Below are positions 40,235-49,425 of a DNA stretch of 64,000 nucleotides, piece after piece (within the stretch, counting starts at the first letter, position 1; the number at the start of each line of letters is the position of its first letter). The stretch comes from Streptomyces sp. NRRL F-5727 (GTDB lineage: Bacteria; Actinomycetota; Actinomycetes; Streptomycetales; Streptomycetaceae): NCBI RefSeq assembly GCF_000719555.1, contig NZ_JOGX01000030.1, positions 10,268 to 74,267 of the forward strand. The letters run 5' to 3'. The translations under genes were made by a program, and so were the position numbers. The notes under the pieces are model-generated. The model ran no database searches. It was not told where the DNA came from and worked only from the letters and a program-made list of their open reading frames with translations.

Positions 40235-40774
40235 TCAGCGGGCGGCGATCTCGCTCTCCAGGTACGCCAGTGCCGTCGCCCCGTCCTCGGCGAAGAAGGC
40301 CAGCTCGGCGAGGGGGCGGGGCAGGAAGCCCTCGTCCTCCATGCGCCGGAACTGGGCCTTGAGGCCGTCGTAGAAGCCGGCGGTGTTGAGGACGACGACG
40401 GGCTTGGTGTGCTTGCCGTGCTTCTTCAGCTCCAGGATCTCGGTGGCCTCGTCGAGGGTGCCCGTGCCGCCGACCATCACGACGATGGCGTCGGACTTGG
40501 CGAGGAGGAGCGCCTTCCGCTCGGCCAGGTCCCGGGTGACGGTCATCTCGTCGGCGTTCGTGCGGGCCTTGGCGGCGAGGAAGTCGACGGAGACGCCGAC
40601 GAGCCGGCCGCCGGCCGCCTGGACGCCGTCCGCGACGACCTTCATCAGACCGGTGTCGGAGCCGCCCCAGACGAGGGTGTGGCCGGCCTTGCCGAGGAGG
40701 CCGGCGAACTCGCGGGCGGGAGCGGTGTAGCGCTCGTCGAGGTCGGCGGCGGAGAGGAAGACGCAGATGTTCAT
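40235..40774 (-). CDS. LOG-family (TIGR00730-like) protein
   Basis: 179 residues. GGSDTGLM and VGGTGTLDEATE correspond to the GGGxxGLM and PGGxGTxxE motifs of the lysine-decarboxylase-like LOG family, known as cytokinin riboside monophosphate phosphoribohydrolases. The Pro of the second motif is Val here. Likely cleaves N6-modified AMP or a related nucleotide. ATG 40774 is first in a minus-strand operon with SDR, MetE-like and ligA genes, and divergent from a degenerate hydrolase. Confidence 0.85.
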   Translation of the reverse strand: MNICVFLSAADLDERYTAPAREFAGLLGKAGHTLVWGGSDTGLMKVVADGVQAAGGRLVGVSVDFLAAKARTNADEMTVTRDLAERKALLLAKSDAIVVMVGGTGTLDEATEILELKKHGKHTKPVVVLNTAGFYDGLKAQFRRMEDEGFLPRPLAELAFFAEDGATALAYLESEIAAR

Positions 40775-40871
40775 GCCGCCACGGTATGCCGTGACCTGCG
40801 GGTTCCGAGATTCTTCGGGAAATCCCGGGCGGGGGCGATGAGTTCCGGTGGGTCCGCCGGTCTGCCCTGCC

Positions 40872-41435
40872 ATGGACGAGGTGAGGACGGTCGTCTCGCG
40901 GGACGGGACGACCATCGCGTACGAGCGGTACGGGACGGGGGCCGCGGGCGGGCCCGCGGTGGTGCTGGTGAGCGGGGCGGGTGAGGTGCCGCTCGCCCGG
41001 CTGCTGGCCCGGAGCTTCCCCGTGTTCCTGTACGACCGGGGGGTGCGGGGCGACGCCGGGCCGGTCGAGCGGGAGGTCGAGGACCTGGCGGCGGTCCTGG
41101 AGGCCGCGGGCCCCGGTGCGGCGGTGCACGGCAGCGGGCAGGGCGGCGCGCTGGCGCTGGCGGCCGCGGCGGCCGGGCTGCCGGTGGGGGCGGTGTCGGT
41201 CTTCGAGCCGCCGTACGACGACACGCTCGGGCCCCTGCCGGAGGTCCACGCGCGCGTGCTGGTGGTCGACGGGGGCGCGAGCCCGGCGCCGGTGCGGCGC
41301 GCGGCCCGGGAGCTGTCGGCGCGGCTGCCGCGGGCCCGGCACCGGACGCTGACCGGCCAGACCCACGAGGTGGCGCCGCATGTGCTGGCGCCGGTGCTCG
41401 CGGAGTTCGTGGCGGAGGCGTCCGACGGGCTGTGA
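40872..41435 (+). CDS. Short alpha/beta-hydrolase-like protein lacking the nucleophile
   Basis: 187 residues, shorter than normal hydrolases and with little or no cap domain. The start MDEVRTVVSRDGTTIAYERYG and the central HGSGQGGALALA align with alpha/beta hydrolases. However, the nucleophile-elbow Ser (G-x-S-x-G-G) is Gly here (G-S-G-Q-G-G). A C-terminal His remains in TGQTHEV. It may be non-catalytic or a decayed paralogue. ATG 40872 (the frame is open a little upstream). Convergent with mnmA, 13 bp between stops. Confidence 0.7.
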   Translation: MDEVRTVVSRDGTTIAYERYGTGAAGGPAVVLVSGAGEVPLARLLARSFPVFLYDRGVRGDAGPVEREVEDLAAVLEAAGPGAAVHGSGQGGALALAAAAAGLPVGAVSVFEPPYDDTLGPLPEVHARVLVVDGGASPAPVRRAARELSARLPRARHRTLTGQTHEVAPHVLAPVLAEFVAEASDGL

Positions 41436-41448
41436 GCGGGCCGCCCCG

Positions 41449-42573
41449 CTACGCGGGCGCGGCGGCCGTGCGGCGGACCGTCGTCGCGATCGTCGCCGAG
41501 CCGACCACGCGGGTGTCGTCGTAGAGGACGATCGCCTGGCCGGGGGCGACGCCGCGGACGGGCTCGTCGAAGGTGACGCGGAGCTCGCCGTCCTCCATCG
41601 CCGCGCTCACGGGCGTCTCGCCGCCGTGGGCGCGGAGCTGGGCGGTGTAGCGGCCGGGGCCTTCGGGGGCGGTGCCGCACCAGCGGGGCTTGATCGCGGT
41701 GAGGGCGGTGACGTCGAGGGACTCGGCGGGGCCGACGGTGACCGTGTTGTTCACGGGCGAGATGTCGAGGACGTAGCGGGGCTTGCCGTCGGCGGCCGGG
41801 TGGCCGATGCGGAGGCCCTTGCGCTGGCCGATGGTGAAGCCGTACGCGCCCTCGTGGGTGCCGAGCCTGGTGCCGGACTCGTCGACGATGTCGCCCTCCG
41901 CCTTGCCCAGGCGGGCGGCGAGGAAGCCCTGGGTGTCGCCGTCGGCGATGAAGCAGATGTCGTGGCTGTCGGGCTTCTTGGCGACGGCGAGGCCGCGCCG
42001 CTCGGCCTCGGCCCGGATCTCGTCCTTGGTGGTGAGGGTGTCGCCGAGCGGGAACATGGCGTGGGCGAGCTGCTGCTCGTCGAGGACGCCGAGCACGTAC
42101 GACTGGTCCTTGGCCATGTCGGAGGCGCGGTGCAGCTCGCGGGTGCCGTCCTCGTTCAGGACCACGGTGGCGTAGTGGCCGGTGCAGACCGCGTCGAAGC
42201 CGAGGGCGAGCGCCTTGTCGAGCAGGGCCGCGAACTTGATCTTCTCGTTGCAGCGCAGGCACGGGTTGGGCGTGCGGCCGGCCTCGTACTCCGCGACGAA
42301 GTCGTCGACGACGTCGGCGCGGAAGCGCTCGGCGAGGTCCCAGACGTAGAAGGGGATGCCGATGACGTCGGCGGCCCGGCGCGCGTCCCGGGAGTCCTCG
42401 ATGGTGCAGCAGCCGCGGGCTCCGGTGCGGAAGGACTGCGGGTTCGCGGAGAGCGCGAGGTGCACGCCGGTGACGTCGTGGCCGGCCTCGACGGCTCGGG
42501 CGGCGGCGACGGCGGAGTCCACCCCGCCGGACATGGCGGCGAGGACGCGAAGAGGGCGCGGAGTCTCAGTCAT
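41449..42573 (-). CDS. mnmA: tRNA-specific 2-thiouridylase
   Basis: 374 residues. The PP-loop motif is [16 protein letters not shown]. Catalytic cysteines are in [12 protein letters not shown] and [22 protein letters not shown] is also typical. It adds sulfur to U34 of tRNA Lys, Glu and Gln, taking sulfur originally from a cysteine desulfurase such as the one encoded 750 bases upstream. ATG 42573. The longer frame to 43233 runs antisense through an amidase gene and is not real. Confidence 0.95.
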   Translation of the reverse strand: MTETPRPLRVLAAMSGGVDSAVAAARAVEAGHDVTGVHLALSANPQSFRTGARGCCTIEDSRDARRAADVIGIPFYVWDLAERFRADVVDDFVAEYEAGRTPNPCLRCNEKIKFAALLDKALALGFDAVCTGHYATVVLNEDGTRELHRASDMAKDQSYVLGVLDEQQLAHAMFPLGDTLTTKDEIRAEAERRGLAVAKKPDSHDICFIADGDTQGFLAARLGKAEGDIVDESGTRLGTHEGAYGFTIGQRKGLRIGHPAADGKPRYVLDISPVNNTVTVGPAESLDVTALTAIKPRWCGTAPEGPGRYTAQLRAHGGETPVSAAMEDGELRVTFDEPVRGVAPGQAIVLYDDTRVVGSATIATTVRRTAAAPA

Positions 42574-42633
42574 AGCCCTACCAGGGTACGGGGCCGCGGG
42601 AACCGCGCGGCCGGGACCGGCGTTCTGGGGAGC

Positions 42634-43299
42634 ATGGGGAGCGAGAACGGCAGGAAGCGGGGGGTCGGCCGGCGCGCCGTGCTGCTCGGCGGCGGCGCGG
42701 CCGTGGTGGGCACGGCGGTGCTGGCGCGCGAGGAGCTGGCGCGGGCCTGGTGGCGGCTGCCGGGCATGGAGAAGCCGCGGACGGACGGGGAGCTGGACCA
42801 CAAGGCGGCCGAGTGGACGGCGGCGCACCAGGCGAACTGGCGGCGGGCGGACCGCCCGGAGGACTACCGGATCGACCGGGTGGTGATCCATGTGGTGCAG
42901 GGCTCGTACGCGACGGCGCTGAAGGTGTTCCGGAATCCGCTGCACGGGGCGGCCACCCACTACGTGGTCCGCAAGGACGGGCATGTGGCGCAGATGATCC
43001 GGGAGCTCGACGTGGCCTTCCACGCCGGGAACCGGGACATGAACGAGCGGAGCGTCGGCATCGAGCACGAGGGCTTCGTGGACCGGCCGGGGGACTTCAC
43101 GGCGGAGATGTACGCGGGGTCGGCGCGGCTGGCGGCGGACATCTGCCGGCGGCACGGGATACCGGTGGACCGGGAGCACATCATCGGGCACGTGGAGGTC
43201 GAGGGCACCGACCACACCGATCCCGGCCCGCACTGGGACTGGGACCGGTATCTGACCCTCGTGAAGAAGGAGCTGACGAAGCCGCCGGCGCCTGCCTAG
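42634..43299 (+). CDS. N-acetylmuramoyl-L-alanine amidase, Tat-exported
   Basis: 221 residues. N-terminal twin-arginine signal [19 protein letters not shown]. The Amidase_2 domain carries zinc/catalytic residues in [20 protein letters not shown] and [20 protein letters not shown]. It would cleave the lactyl-peptide bond of peptidoglycan outside the cell. ATG 42634; a purine tract is very close upstream. It lies between mnmA and the cysteine desulfurase but on the opposite strand. Confidence 0.9.
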   Translation: MGSENGRKRGVGRRAVLLGGGAAVVGTAVLAREELARAWWRLPGMEKPRTDGELDHKAAEWTAAHQANWRRADRPEDYRIDRVVIHVVQGSYATALKVFRNPLHGAATHYVVRKDGHVAQMIRELDVAFHAGNRDMNERSVGIEHEGFVDRPGDFTAEMYAGSARLAADICRRHGIPVDREHIIGHVEVEGTDHTDPGPHWDWDRYLTLVKKELTKPPAPA

Positions 43300-43306
43300 C
43301 CGAGAC

Positions 43307-43323
43307 CGGGGCTCCCGGCCCCG
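43307..43323. terminator. Short hairpin between amidase and desulfurase
   Basis: CGGGGC-TCCCG-GCCCCG, six base pairs, between convergent stops at 43299 and 43325. Weak. Confidence 0.35.
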
Positions 43324-43324
43324 C

Positions 43325-44488
43325 CTAGCTGAGGCCGGCGGTCCTGGCGCGCTCGACCGCCGGGCCGATGGCGTCGGCGACGGCCCGGACGTCGTCCTCG
43401 GTGGAGGTGTGGCCGAGGGAGAAGCGGAGGGTGCCGCGGGCCAGCTCGGGGTCGGTGCCGGTGGCGAGGAGGACGTGGCTGGGCTGGGCGATGCCGGCGG
43501 TGCAGGCGGAGCCGGTGGAGCAGGCGATGCCGGCGGCGTCGAGGAGGAGGAGCAGGGAGTCGCCCTCGCAGCCGGGGAAGGTGAAGTGGGCGTTGGCGGG
43601 GAGCCGGTCGACCGGGTCGCCGCCGAGGATCGCGTCGGGCACGGCCGTGCGGACGGCGGTGACGAGGGTGTCGCGCAGGGCGCCGATCTCGCGGGCGAAG
43701 CCCTCCTGCCCTTCCGTGGCGAGGCGGGCGGCGGTGGCGAAGGCGGCGACGGCGGGGACGTCGAGGGTGCCGGAGCGGACGTGCCGCTCCTGGCCGCCGC
43801 CGTGCAGCACGGGGACGGGGGTGTGCTCGCGGCCGAGCAGCAGGGCGCCGATGCCGTAGGGGCCGCCGATCTTGTGGCCGGAGACGGTCATGGCGGCGAG
43901 CCCGGAGGCGCCGAAGTCGACGGGGAGCTGGCCGACCGCCTGGACGGCGTCGGCGTGCAGCGGGACGCCGAACTCGGCGGCGACGTCGGCGAGGGCGCGG
44001 ACCGGCATGACGGTGCCGATCTCGTTGTTGGCCCACATGACGGTGGCGAGGGCGACGGACTCCGGGTCACGGGCGATCGCCTCGCGCAGCGCGTCGGGGT
44101 GGACCCGGCCGTGGGCGTCGACGGGGAGGTACTCCACCTCGGCGCCCTCGTGGCCGGCGAGCCAGTCGACGGCGTCGAGGACGGCGTGGTGCTCGACGGG
44201 GCTGGCGAGGACGCGGGTGCGACGGGGGTCGGCGTCCCGGCGGGACCAGTAGAGGCCCTTCACCGCGAGGTTGTCGGCCTCGGTGCCGCCGGAGGTGAGG
44301 ACGACCTCGCTGGGGCGGGCGCCGAGCGCGGCGGCGAGGGTCTCGCGGCCCTCCTCGACGGTCCGCCGGGCGCGCCGCCCGGCGGCGTGCAGGGAGGAGG
44401 CGTTGCCCGTGACGGCGAGGTGGGCGGTCATCGCCTCGATCGCCTCGGGGAGCATGGGCGTGGTCGCGGCGTGGTCGAGGTAAGCCAT
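43325..44488 (-). CDS. Cysteine desulfurase (NifS/IscS-type)
   Basis: 387-residue PLP enzyme of aminotransferase class [12 protein letters not shown] at the start, PLP lysine in [12 protein letters not shown], and the persulfide cysteine in [10 protein letters not shown]. It converts cysteine to alanine and passes sulfur on; the nearby mnmA makes thiouridine supply a likely use. ATG 44488. No scaffold gene is adjacent. Confidence 0.92.
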   Translation of the reverse strand: MAYLDHAATTPMLPEAIEAMTAHLAVTGNASSLHAAGRRARRTVEEGRETLAAALGARPSEVVLTSGGTEADNLAVKGLYWSRRDADPRRTRVLASPVEHHAVLDAVDWLAGHEGAEVEYLPVDAHGRVHPDALREAIARDPESVALATVMWANNEIGTVMPVRALADVAAEFGVPLHADAVQAVGQLPVDFGASGLAAMTVSGHKIGGPYGIGALLLGREHTPVPVLHGGGQERHVRSGTLDVPAVAAFATAARLATEGQEGFAREIGALRDTLVTAVRTAVPDAILGGDPVDRLPANAHFTFPGCEGDSLLLLLDAAGIACSTGSACTAGIAQPSHVLLATGTDPELARGTLRFSLGHTSTEDDVRAVADAIGPAVERARTAGLS

Positions 44489-44558
44489 GGTGGGTCGATT
44501 CTACGAGCCCCGGAACGGCGCTCCCCTCCGCACCGGGGTCGTACGGCCGCGTACCGGC

Positions 44559-45422
44559 TCAGTCGCGCGGGGCGCGGGCGAGCTGGCGGGACTGGGCGAC
44601 GAGCCGGCCGGCGCTGTCCCAGACCTCGGCGTCCTCCTCCAGGAAGCCGCCGGCGAGGTTGCGGGTGGTGATGGAGACCCGCAGCGGGCCTGGGGCGGGG
44701 CGGCAGCGGACGTGGGTGGTGAGCTCCACGGTCGGCGTCCAGCCCTTGAGGCCCAGCTCGAAGGAGGTCGGCGGCAGGGCGTCGACGGCGAGGAGCAGGG
44801 AGAGCGCGTCGGGCTCGCGGCCGTCGGCGAGGCCGAACCAGGCGCGCATCTCGCCCTTGCCGGAGGGGGCGCCGAGCGCCCAGCCGACGCACGCGGGGTC
44901 GAGGCGGAGGTCGAGCCGGTCGGTGATGGCCGAGGAGCCGGGGATCGGCGGGGCCGGGTTGTCGGCGGCGCTGAAGCACTGCTCGATCGGGGCGAGGGCG
45001 GGCGGGACGGCGCTGGTGCGGACGTCGTCCGGGAGGGCGTCGAGGTCGCCGTACGAGGCGAGGACGCGGATCCGCTCGACCTCGGTGCCGTCCTCGGCGT
45101 ACTGGTAGAGCGAGGCGGTGCCGGTGGAGAGGGTCCGGCCGGTGCGGACGGTCTCGGTCCGGATGACGGCGGGGCCCGGCACCGACGGCGTGAGGTAGTG
45201 CGCCGAGATGGTGAAGGGGTCGGGGTGCGGGAGGTGGTCGCCGAGGGCGCGGCCGAGCAGGGCGAGGAGGTAGCCGCCGTTGACGGCGTGGATGATCGTC
45301 CAGCCGGCCGAGAGCTCGGCGTCGTAGACCCCGGGCTCCCGGAGGGTGACGGCGGTGTCCCGGTCGAACTCGCTGCGCGCCTCGGTCCGCGGGGCCGGGC
45401 TCGTCTCGGTACTCGTGCTCAT
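44559..45422 (-). CDS. Acyl-CoA thioesterase, TesB-like double hotdog
   Basis: 287 residues. N-terminal hotdog with LSAGWTIIHAVNGGYLLALLG and C-terminal hotdog with LTTHVRCRPAPGPLRVSITT, as in actinobacterial thioesterase-family (TesB-like) proteins. Hydrolysis of acyl-CoA is expected; chain length unknown. ATG 45422 has no good binding site; a TTG 15 bases upstream is possible. A leaderless transcript could explain this. It lies downstream of a TRIC channel gene. Confidence 0.83.
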   Translation of the reverse strand: MSTSTETSPAPRTEARSEFDRDTAVTLREPGVYDAELSAGWTIIHAVNGGYLLALLGRALGDHLPHPDPFTISAHYLTPSVPGPAVIRTETVRTGRTLSTGTASLYQYAEDGTEVERIRVLASYGDLDALPDDVRTSAVPPALAPIEQCFSAADNPAPPIPGSSAITDRLDLRLDPACVGWALGAPSGKGEMRAWFGLADGREPDALSLLLAVDALPPTSFELGLKGWTPTVELTTHVRCRPAPGPLRVSITTRNLAGGFLEEDAEVWDSAGRLVAQSRQLARAPRD

Positions 45423-45444
45423 GCCCCGAAGGTACAACAGGAGA

Positions 45445-46122
45445 TTACTGAGCGGTAGCTTTTTCGGGCTCCTCGCGGGCGGACGACCGGCGGTTCCAGG
45501 CGCGCGGCGCCCGCCAGTGGTAGCGCATGGCGAGCAGCCGCAGGAGGAAGGCGGTGAGCACCGCGGTGCCGCTGGTGTACGCGTTCAGCACGTCGAAGCG
45601 GATGCAGAGGACGACCATGGTGGCGCCGACGATCGCGGGGACGGCGTACAGGTCCCGGTCCCAGCGGAGCAGCGACGGCACCTCGTTGGCGAGGACGTCG
45701 CGCAGCACACCGCCGCCGACGGCGGTGGCGAGGCCGAGCGCGGCGGAGGAGGTGAGGCCGAGCCCGTAGTCGTACGCCTTCGTCGTCCCGGTCACGCAGA
45801 AGAGGCCGAGGCCGGCCGCGTCGAACACGTTCACCATCGTCTGGGTGCGCTCCACCTCGGGGTGGAGGAAGAAGACCAGGGCCGTGGCGACCAGCGGCAT
45901 GAGGAAGTAGCCGAGGTCGGTGAAGGCGGCCGGGGGTACGGCTCCGATGATGAGGTCGCGGAGGAGACCGCCGCCGAGCGCGGTGACCTCGGCGAGCACG
46001 GCCATGCCGAAGACGTCGAAGTTCTTCCGGACGCCGAGGAGGGCGCCGGAGATGGCGAAGACGAAGATCCCGACGAGGTCGAGCGTGTGTTGGACCGACG
46101 GGCTGAACAGATCGTGGAGCAC
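45445..46122 (-). CDS. TRIC-family cation channel (UPF0126/YadS)
   Basis: 225 residues, seven predicted membrane helices in two repeats. The repeats contain GGGLLRDLIIG and GGGVLRDVLANEVP, the family motif. It is probably a trimeric monovalent-cation channel. GTG 46122 (MLHDLFSPSVQH) is chosen because any longer start would lie in the terminator at 46145-46184. CACAAT on the minus strand just upstream looks like a -10 element, suggesting a leaderless mRNA. Confidence 0.85.
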   Translation of the reverse strand: MLHDLFSPSVQHTLDLVGIFVFAISGALLGVRKNFDVFGMAVLAEVTALGGGLLRDLIIGAVPPAAFTDLGYFLMPLVATALVFFLHPEVERTQTMVNVFDAAGLGLFCVTGTTKAYDYGLGLTSSAALGLATAVGGGVLRDVLANEVPSLLRWDRDLYAVPAIVGATMVVLCIRFDVLNAYTSGTAVLTAFLLRLLAMRYHWRAPRAWNRRSSAREEPEKATAQ

Positions 46123-46144
46123 CGGCCAATTGTGCCGTGTGTTC

Positions 46145-46184
46145 GGAAAGGGCCCGCCCGCCACACGGCGGACGGGCCCTTTCC
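46145..46184 (-). terminator. Terminator of the peptide transporter operon
   Basis: 18-bp stem, GGAAAGGGCCCGCCCGCC against GGCGGACGGGCCCTTTCC, one mismatch, ACAC loop, eight bases past the stop of the last ATPase gene. Confidence 0.82.
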
Positions 46185-46191
46185 GGCAGCC

Positions 46192-47475
46192 CTACTTGCC
46201 CTCGGCCTTCCCGGGACCGTCCCCGGCCTCGGAAGCCGCGTCGGTCTCGGGAGCCGTCTCGCCCTCGGCGGCCTCCGGCTCCGGGGCCGTCCCGGACTCG
46301 GCGGCCTCCGCCGCGGGCGCCTCAGCCTCGGGCGCCGTCTCCGGCTCCGGCGCCGTCTCCGACTTCGGGGCCTTCTGCGACGCGGGCGCCTCGGTCTCCG
46401 CCTCGGTCTCCGCCGCCGTCTCCGCTTCCGGCGCCGTCGCCTGGGTCGGGACCGTCGCCGGGGCGGGGTCGCCCGCCGGGAGGAGGGCGCCCGAGCGGAT
46501 CTCCTGGGTGAAGTGGCAGGCCACCTTGTGGCCGTCGCCCGCGTCCGTGAGCTCCGGCCGCTCCTCCGCGCACCGGGGCTGCGCCCAGGGGCAGCGGGTG
46601 TGGAAGCGGCAGCCCGCCGGCGGGTTCGCCGGGGAGGGCAGGTCGCCGCGGAGGAGGATCCGCTCGCGCCGCTCCTCGACCTCCGGGTCGGGCACCGGCA
46701 CGGCGGACATGAGCGCCCGGGTGTACGGGTGCAGCGGCTCCTCGTACAGCGTGTCGCTCGTCGCCTCCTCCACCAGCGCGCCGAGGTACATCACGCCGAT
46801 GACGTCCGAGATGTGCCGGACGACGGCGAGGTCGTGGGCGATGACCAGGTAGGTCAGGCCCATCGACTCCTGGAGCTCCTCCAGCAGGTTGATGACCTGC
46901 GCCTGGATGGAGACGTCCAGCGCCGAGACCGGCTCGTCGCAGATGATGAGGTCCGGCTCCAGGACCAGCGCGCGGGCGATGCCGATGCGCTGGCGCTGGC
47001 CGCCGGAGAACTCGTGCGGGTAGCGGGAGAGCGCGTTGGCGGGCAGGCCCACCTTGGCGAGGATCTCCCGGATCCGCTCCCGCCGCTCGTCCTGGTTCGC
47101 GCCGATCCCGTGCGCGGCCATGCCCTCGCTGAGGATCGACTCGATGTTCTGGCGCGGGTTCAGGCTGCCCAGCGGGTCCTGGAAGACCATCTGGAGGCGG
47201 CGGCGGAAGGAGCGCAGCTCCTTCTCCGGCAGCTTGGCCACGTCGGTGCCGTCGAGGACGACGGAGCCGTCGGTGACGTCCACGAGCCGCAGCACGGCCC
47301 GCCCGAGCGTGGTCTTGCCGCAGCCGGACTCGCCGACCAGGCCGTACGTCTGGCCCGCCTCGACCTTGAGCGAGATGCCGTCCACGGCGTAGACGTGGCC
47401 GACCGTGCGGTCGAAGAGGATGCCCTTCTTGACGGGGAAGTGGACCTTCACGCCGTCGAGTTCGAGCAGGCTCAT
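46192..47475 (-). CDS. Peptide ABC transporter ATPase (OppF/DppF-type) with acidic tail
   Basis: 427 residues. Normal ATPase: Walker A GESGCGKTT, Q-loop MVFQDPLGSLNP, signature FSGGQRQR, Walker B LIICDEPVSALD, and the oligopeptide C-terminal domain with CRFHTRCPWAQPRC (iron-sulfur-type cysteines). Unusually, the last 95 or so residues are an Ala/Glu/Pro/Thr-rich acidic tail with repeated ETAPE-like units. ATG 47475 overlaps the preceding gene by ATGA and has GGAGG upstream. Provides energy to the OppB/OppC-like permease. Confidence 0.93.
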   Translation of the reverse strand: MSLLELDGVKVHFPVKKGILFDRTVGHVYAVDGISLKVEAGQTYGLVGESGCGKTTLGRAVLRLVDVTDGSVVLDGTDVAKLPEKELRSFRRRLQMVFQDPLGSLNPRQNIESILSEGMAAHGIGANQDERRERIREILAKVGLPANALSRYPHEFSGGQRQRIGIARALVLEPDLIICDEPVSALDVSIQAQVINLLEELQESMGLTYLVIAHDLAVVRHISDVIGVMYLGALVEEATSDTLYEEPLHPYTRALMSAVPVPDPEVEERRERILLRGDLPSPANPPAGCRFHTRCPWAQPRCAEERPELTDAGDGHKVACHFTQEIRSGALLPAGDPAPATVPTQATAPEAETAAETEAETEAPASQKAPKSETAPEPETAPEAEAPAAEAAESGTAPEPEAAEGETAPETDAASEAGDGPGKAEGK

Positions 47476-48464
47476 GCCGGTACCTCCGTCGTGGCGAGGA
47501 CCGGGTTCGCGCAGCGGGCGCGGTGGCCGGCCGCGCGCGGTTCGGTCAGTTCGGGCGTGCCGGTGAGGCACTCCATCTCGTACCGGTCGCAGCGCGGGGC
47601 GAAGGCGCAGCCGTCGGCCCAGGCGATCTGGTCGTTGATGGACCCGCGGATCGGGTGGAGCGGCTCGCCGCGCGGGGCGTCGAGCCGGGGGATGGAGCCG
47701 AGCAGGCCGTGGGTGTACGGGTGCGTCGGGTGGGCGAACAGCTCGCGCCGGGCGGCCGATTCGACGACCTTGCCCGCGTAGAGGACGTTCACCTGGTCGC
47801 AGAGGCCGGCGACGACACCCAGGTCGTGGGTGATCATCAGCAGGGCGGTGCCCTCCTGGTCGACCAGTTCCTTGAGGAGTTCGAGGATCTGGGCCTGGAT
47901 GGTGACGTCGAGCGCGGTGGTCGGCTCGTCGGCGATGAGCAGGCGGGGGGCGCAGGCCACCGCCATGGCGATGAGCGCGCGCTGCCGCATGCCGCCGGAG
48001 AGCTGGTGCGGGAACTCCTTGAGGCGCCGGGTCGGGTCGGGGATGCCGACCCGGTCGAGCAGGTGGGCGGCCTCCTTGCGGGCGGCCTCGCCCTTCAGCC
48101 CGCGGTGGCGCTGGAGGATCTCGGTGACCTGGACCCCGATGGGGACGACCGGGTTCAGCGAGGACAGCGGGTCCTGGAAGATCATCGCCATGTCGCGTCC
48201 GCGCAGGTCGCGCATCTTCGACGGGGAGAGCGACAGCAGGTCCGTGCCGTCGAGGTCGGCCCGGCCGCCGAGGGTGACGCCCTTGGCGGGCAGCAGCCCC
48301 ATGAGGGCGAGCGAGGTCACGGACTTGCCGCAGCCCGACTCGCCGACGAGGCCGACGACCTGGCCCTGGTCGACGCCGAACGAGACGCCGTTGACCGCCC
48401 GGACGTCCTTGCGGCCGCGGCCGCCGAAGGTGACGGTGAGTTCGTCCACGGTGAGCAGTGCCAT
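47472..48464 (-). CDS. Peptide ABC transporter ATPase (OppD/DppD-type)
   Basis: 330 residues. Walker A GESGCGKSVT, Q-loop MIFQDPLSSLNP, signature LSGGMRQR, Walker B LLIADEPTTALD, and C-terminal CAFAPRC domain. Works with the second ATPase in dipeptide/oligopeptide import. ATG 48464 lies one base after the permease stop. Its stop overlaps the next gene. Confidence 0.94.
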   Translation of the reverse strand: MALLTVDELTVTFGGRGRKDVRAVNGVSFGVDQGQVVGLVGESGCGKSVTSLALMGLLPAKGVTLGGRADLDGTDLLSLSPSKMRDLRGRDMAMIFQDPLSSLNPVVPIGVQVTEILQRHRGLKGEAARKEAAHLLDRVGIPDPTRRLKEFPHQLSGGMRQRALIAMAVACAPRLLIADEPTTALDVTIQAQILELLKELVDQEGTALLMITHDLGVVAGLCDQVNVLYAGKVVESAARRELFAHPTHPYTHGLLGSIPRLDAPRGEPLHPIRGSINDQIAWADGCAFAPRCDRYEMECLTGTPELTEPRAAGHRARCANPVLATTEVPA

Positions 48465-48465
48465 G

Positions 48466-49425
48466 TCAGCCTCGCAGCTTCGGGTCGAGGGCTTCGCGCA
48501 TGGCCTCGCCGAGCAGGGTGAAGCCGAGGGCGGTGATGACGATGCCGACCGCCGGGTACATGGACATCATCGGCTCGTTGTCGAAGAAGCGCTGGGCCGC
48601 GGAGAGCATGACGCCCCACTCCGGCACCGCGGGGTCGGGGTTGCCGAGTCCGAGGTAGGAGAGGGCCGCGGCCTCGATGATGGCGGTGGCGAGGCTGAGC
48701 GTCGCCTGGACGATCACCGGGCTCAGCGAGTTCGGCAGGATCTGGGTGAAGACGATCCGGCGCTTGCGGATGCCGAGCGAGCGGGCCGCGAGGACGTAGT
48801 CGCTGCCGCCCTGGGCGAGCATCGAGCCGCGCAGGAGGCGGGTGAAGACCGGGATCTGCACCACGCCGACGGCGATCATCACGGTGGTGAGCGACTGGCC
48901 CAGCACGGCGGCGACGGAGACGGCGAGGAGCAGCGAGGGCAGCGCCAGCAGGATGTCGGTGACGCGCATGATCGCGTCGTCGATCCGCCGGCCGGCCTTC
49001 CCGCCGAGGGTGGCCGCGGCGCCCGAGACGACGCCGACGAGGGCGCCGATCAGCAGGCCGATGAGCATGGAGACGACGCCGACGAGCAGCGTCTGGCGGG
49101 CGCCGACGAGCATCCGGGAGAACAGGTCCCGGCCGAGGTGGTCCAGGCCGAACCAGTTCTCGGCGCGGGCGCCGACGAACTCGCCGCGGTTGGAGAAGAC
49201 CTCGCCGCGCCAGGTCTGTTCGGCGGGGCCGTACGGGGCGATCCAGGGGCCGATGATCGCGAGCACGACGAAGCCGGCGATGATCGCGCCGCCGATGAGC
49301 GCCATCTTGCTGCCGCGCAGCCGGCGCATCGCCTCGCGCCACAGGCTGGCGCCGCTGGCGGTCTCGGTCTTCGCCGTGAGCTGGGCGAGCCGGTCGATCT
49401 TGGAGGCAGTGTTGGTCAGACTCAT
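48466..49425 (-). CDS. Peptide ABC transporter permease (OppC/DppC-type)
   Basis: 319 residues, six predicted helices, first at about 42-63. HLGRDLFSRMLVGARQTLLVG and the EAA loop (EAAALSYLGLG) are typical OppC features. ATG 49425 overlaps the preceding gene's TGA (TGATG). Confidence 0.94.
   Translation of the reverse strand: MSLTNTASKIDRLAQLTAKTETASGASLWREAMRRLRGSKMALIGGAIIAGFVVLAIIGPWIAPYGPAEQTWRGEVFSNRGEFVGARAENWFGLDHLGRDLFSRMLVGARQTLLVGVVSMLIGLLIGALVGVVSGAAATLGGKAGRRIDDAIMRVTDILLALPSLLLAVSVAAVLGQSLTTVMIAVGVVQIPVFTRLLRGSMLAQGGSDYVLAARSLGIRKRRIVFTQILPNSLSPVIVQATLSLATAIIEAAALSYLGLGNPDPAVPEWGVMLSAAQRFFDNEPMMSMYPAVGIVITALGFTLLGEAMREALDPKLRG

Noticed and set aside
40235..40774. LOG protein as non-functional because of the Pro to Val change in PGGxGT
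   Set aside because: The Gly-Gly, Thr and Glu of the motif are kept, and this Pro is not catalytic, so loss of function is not supported.
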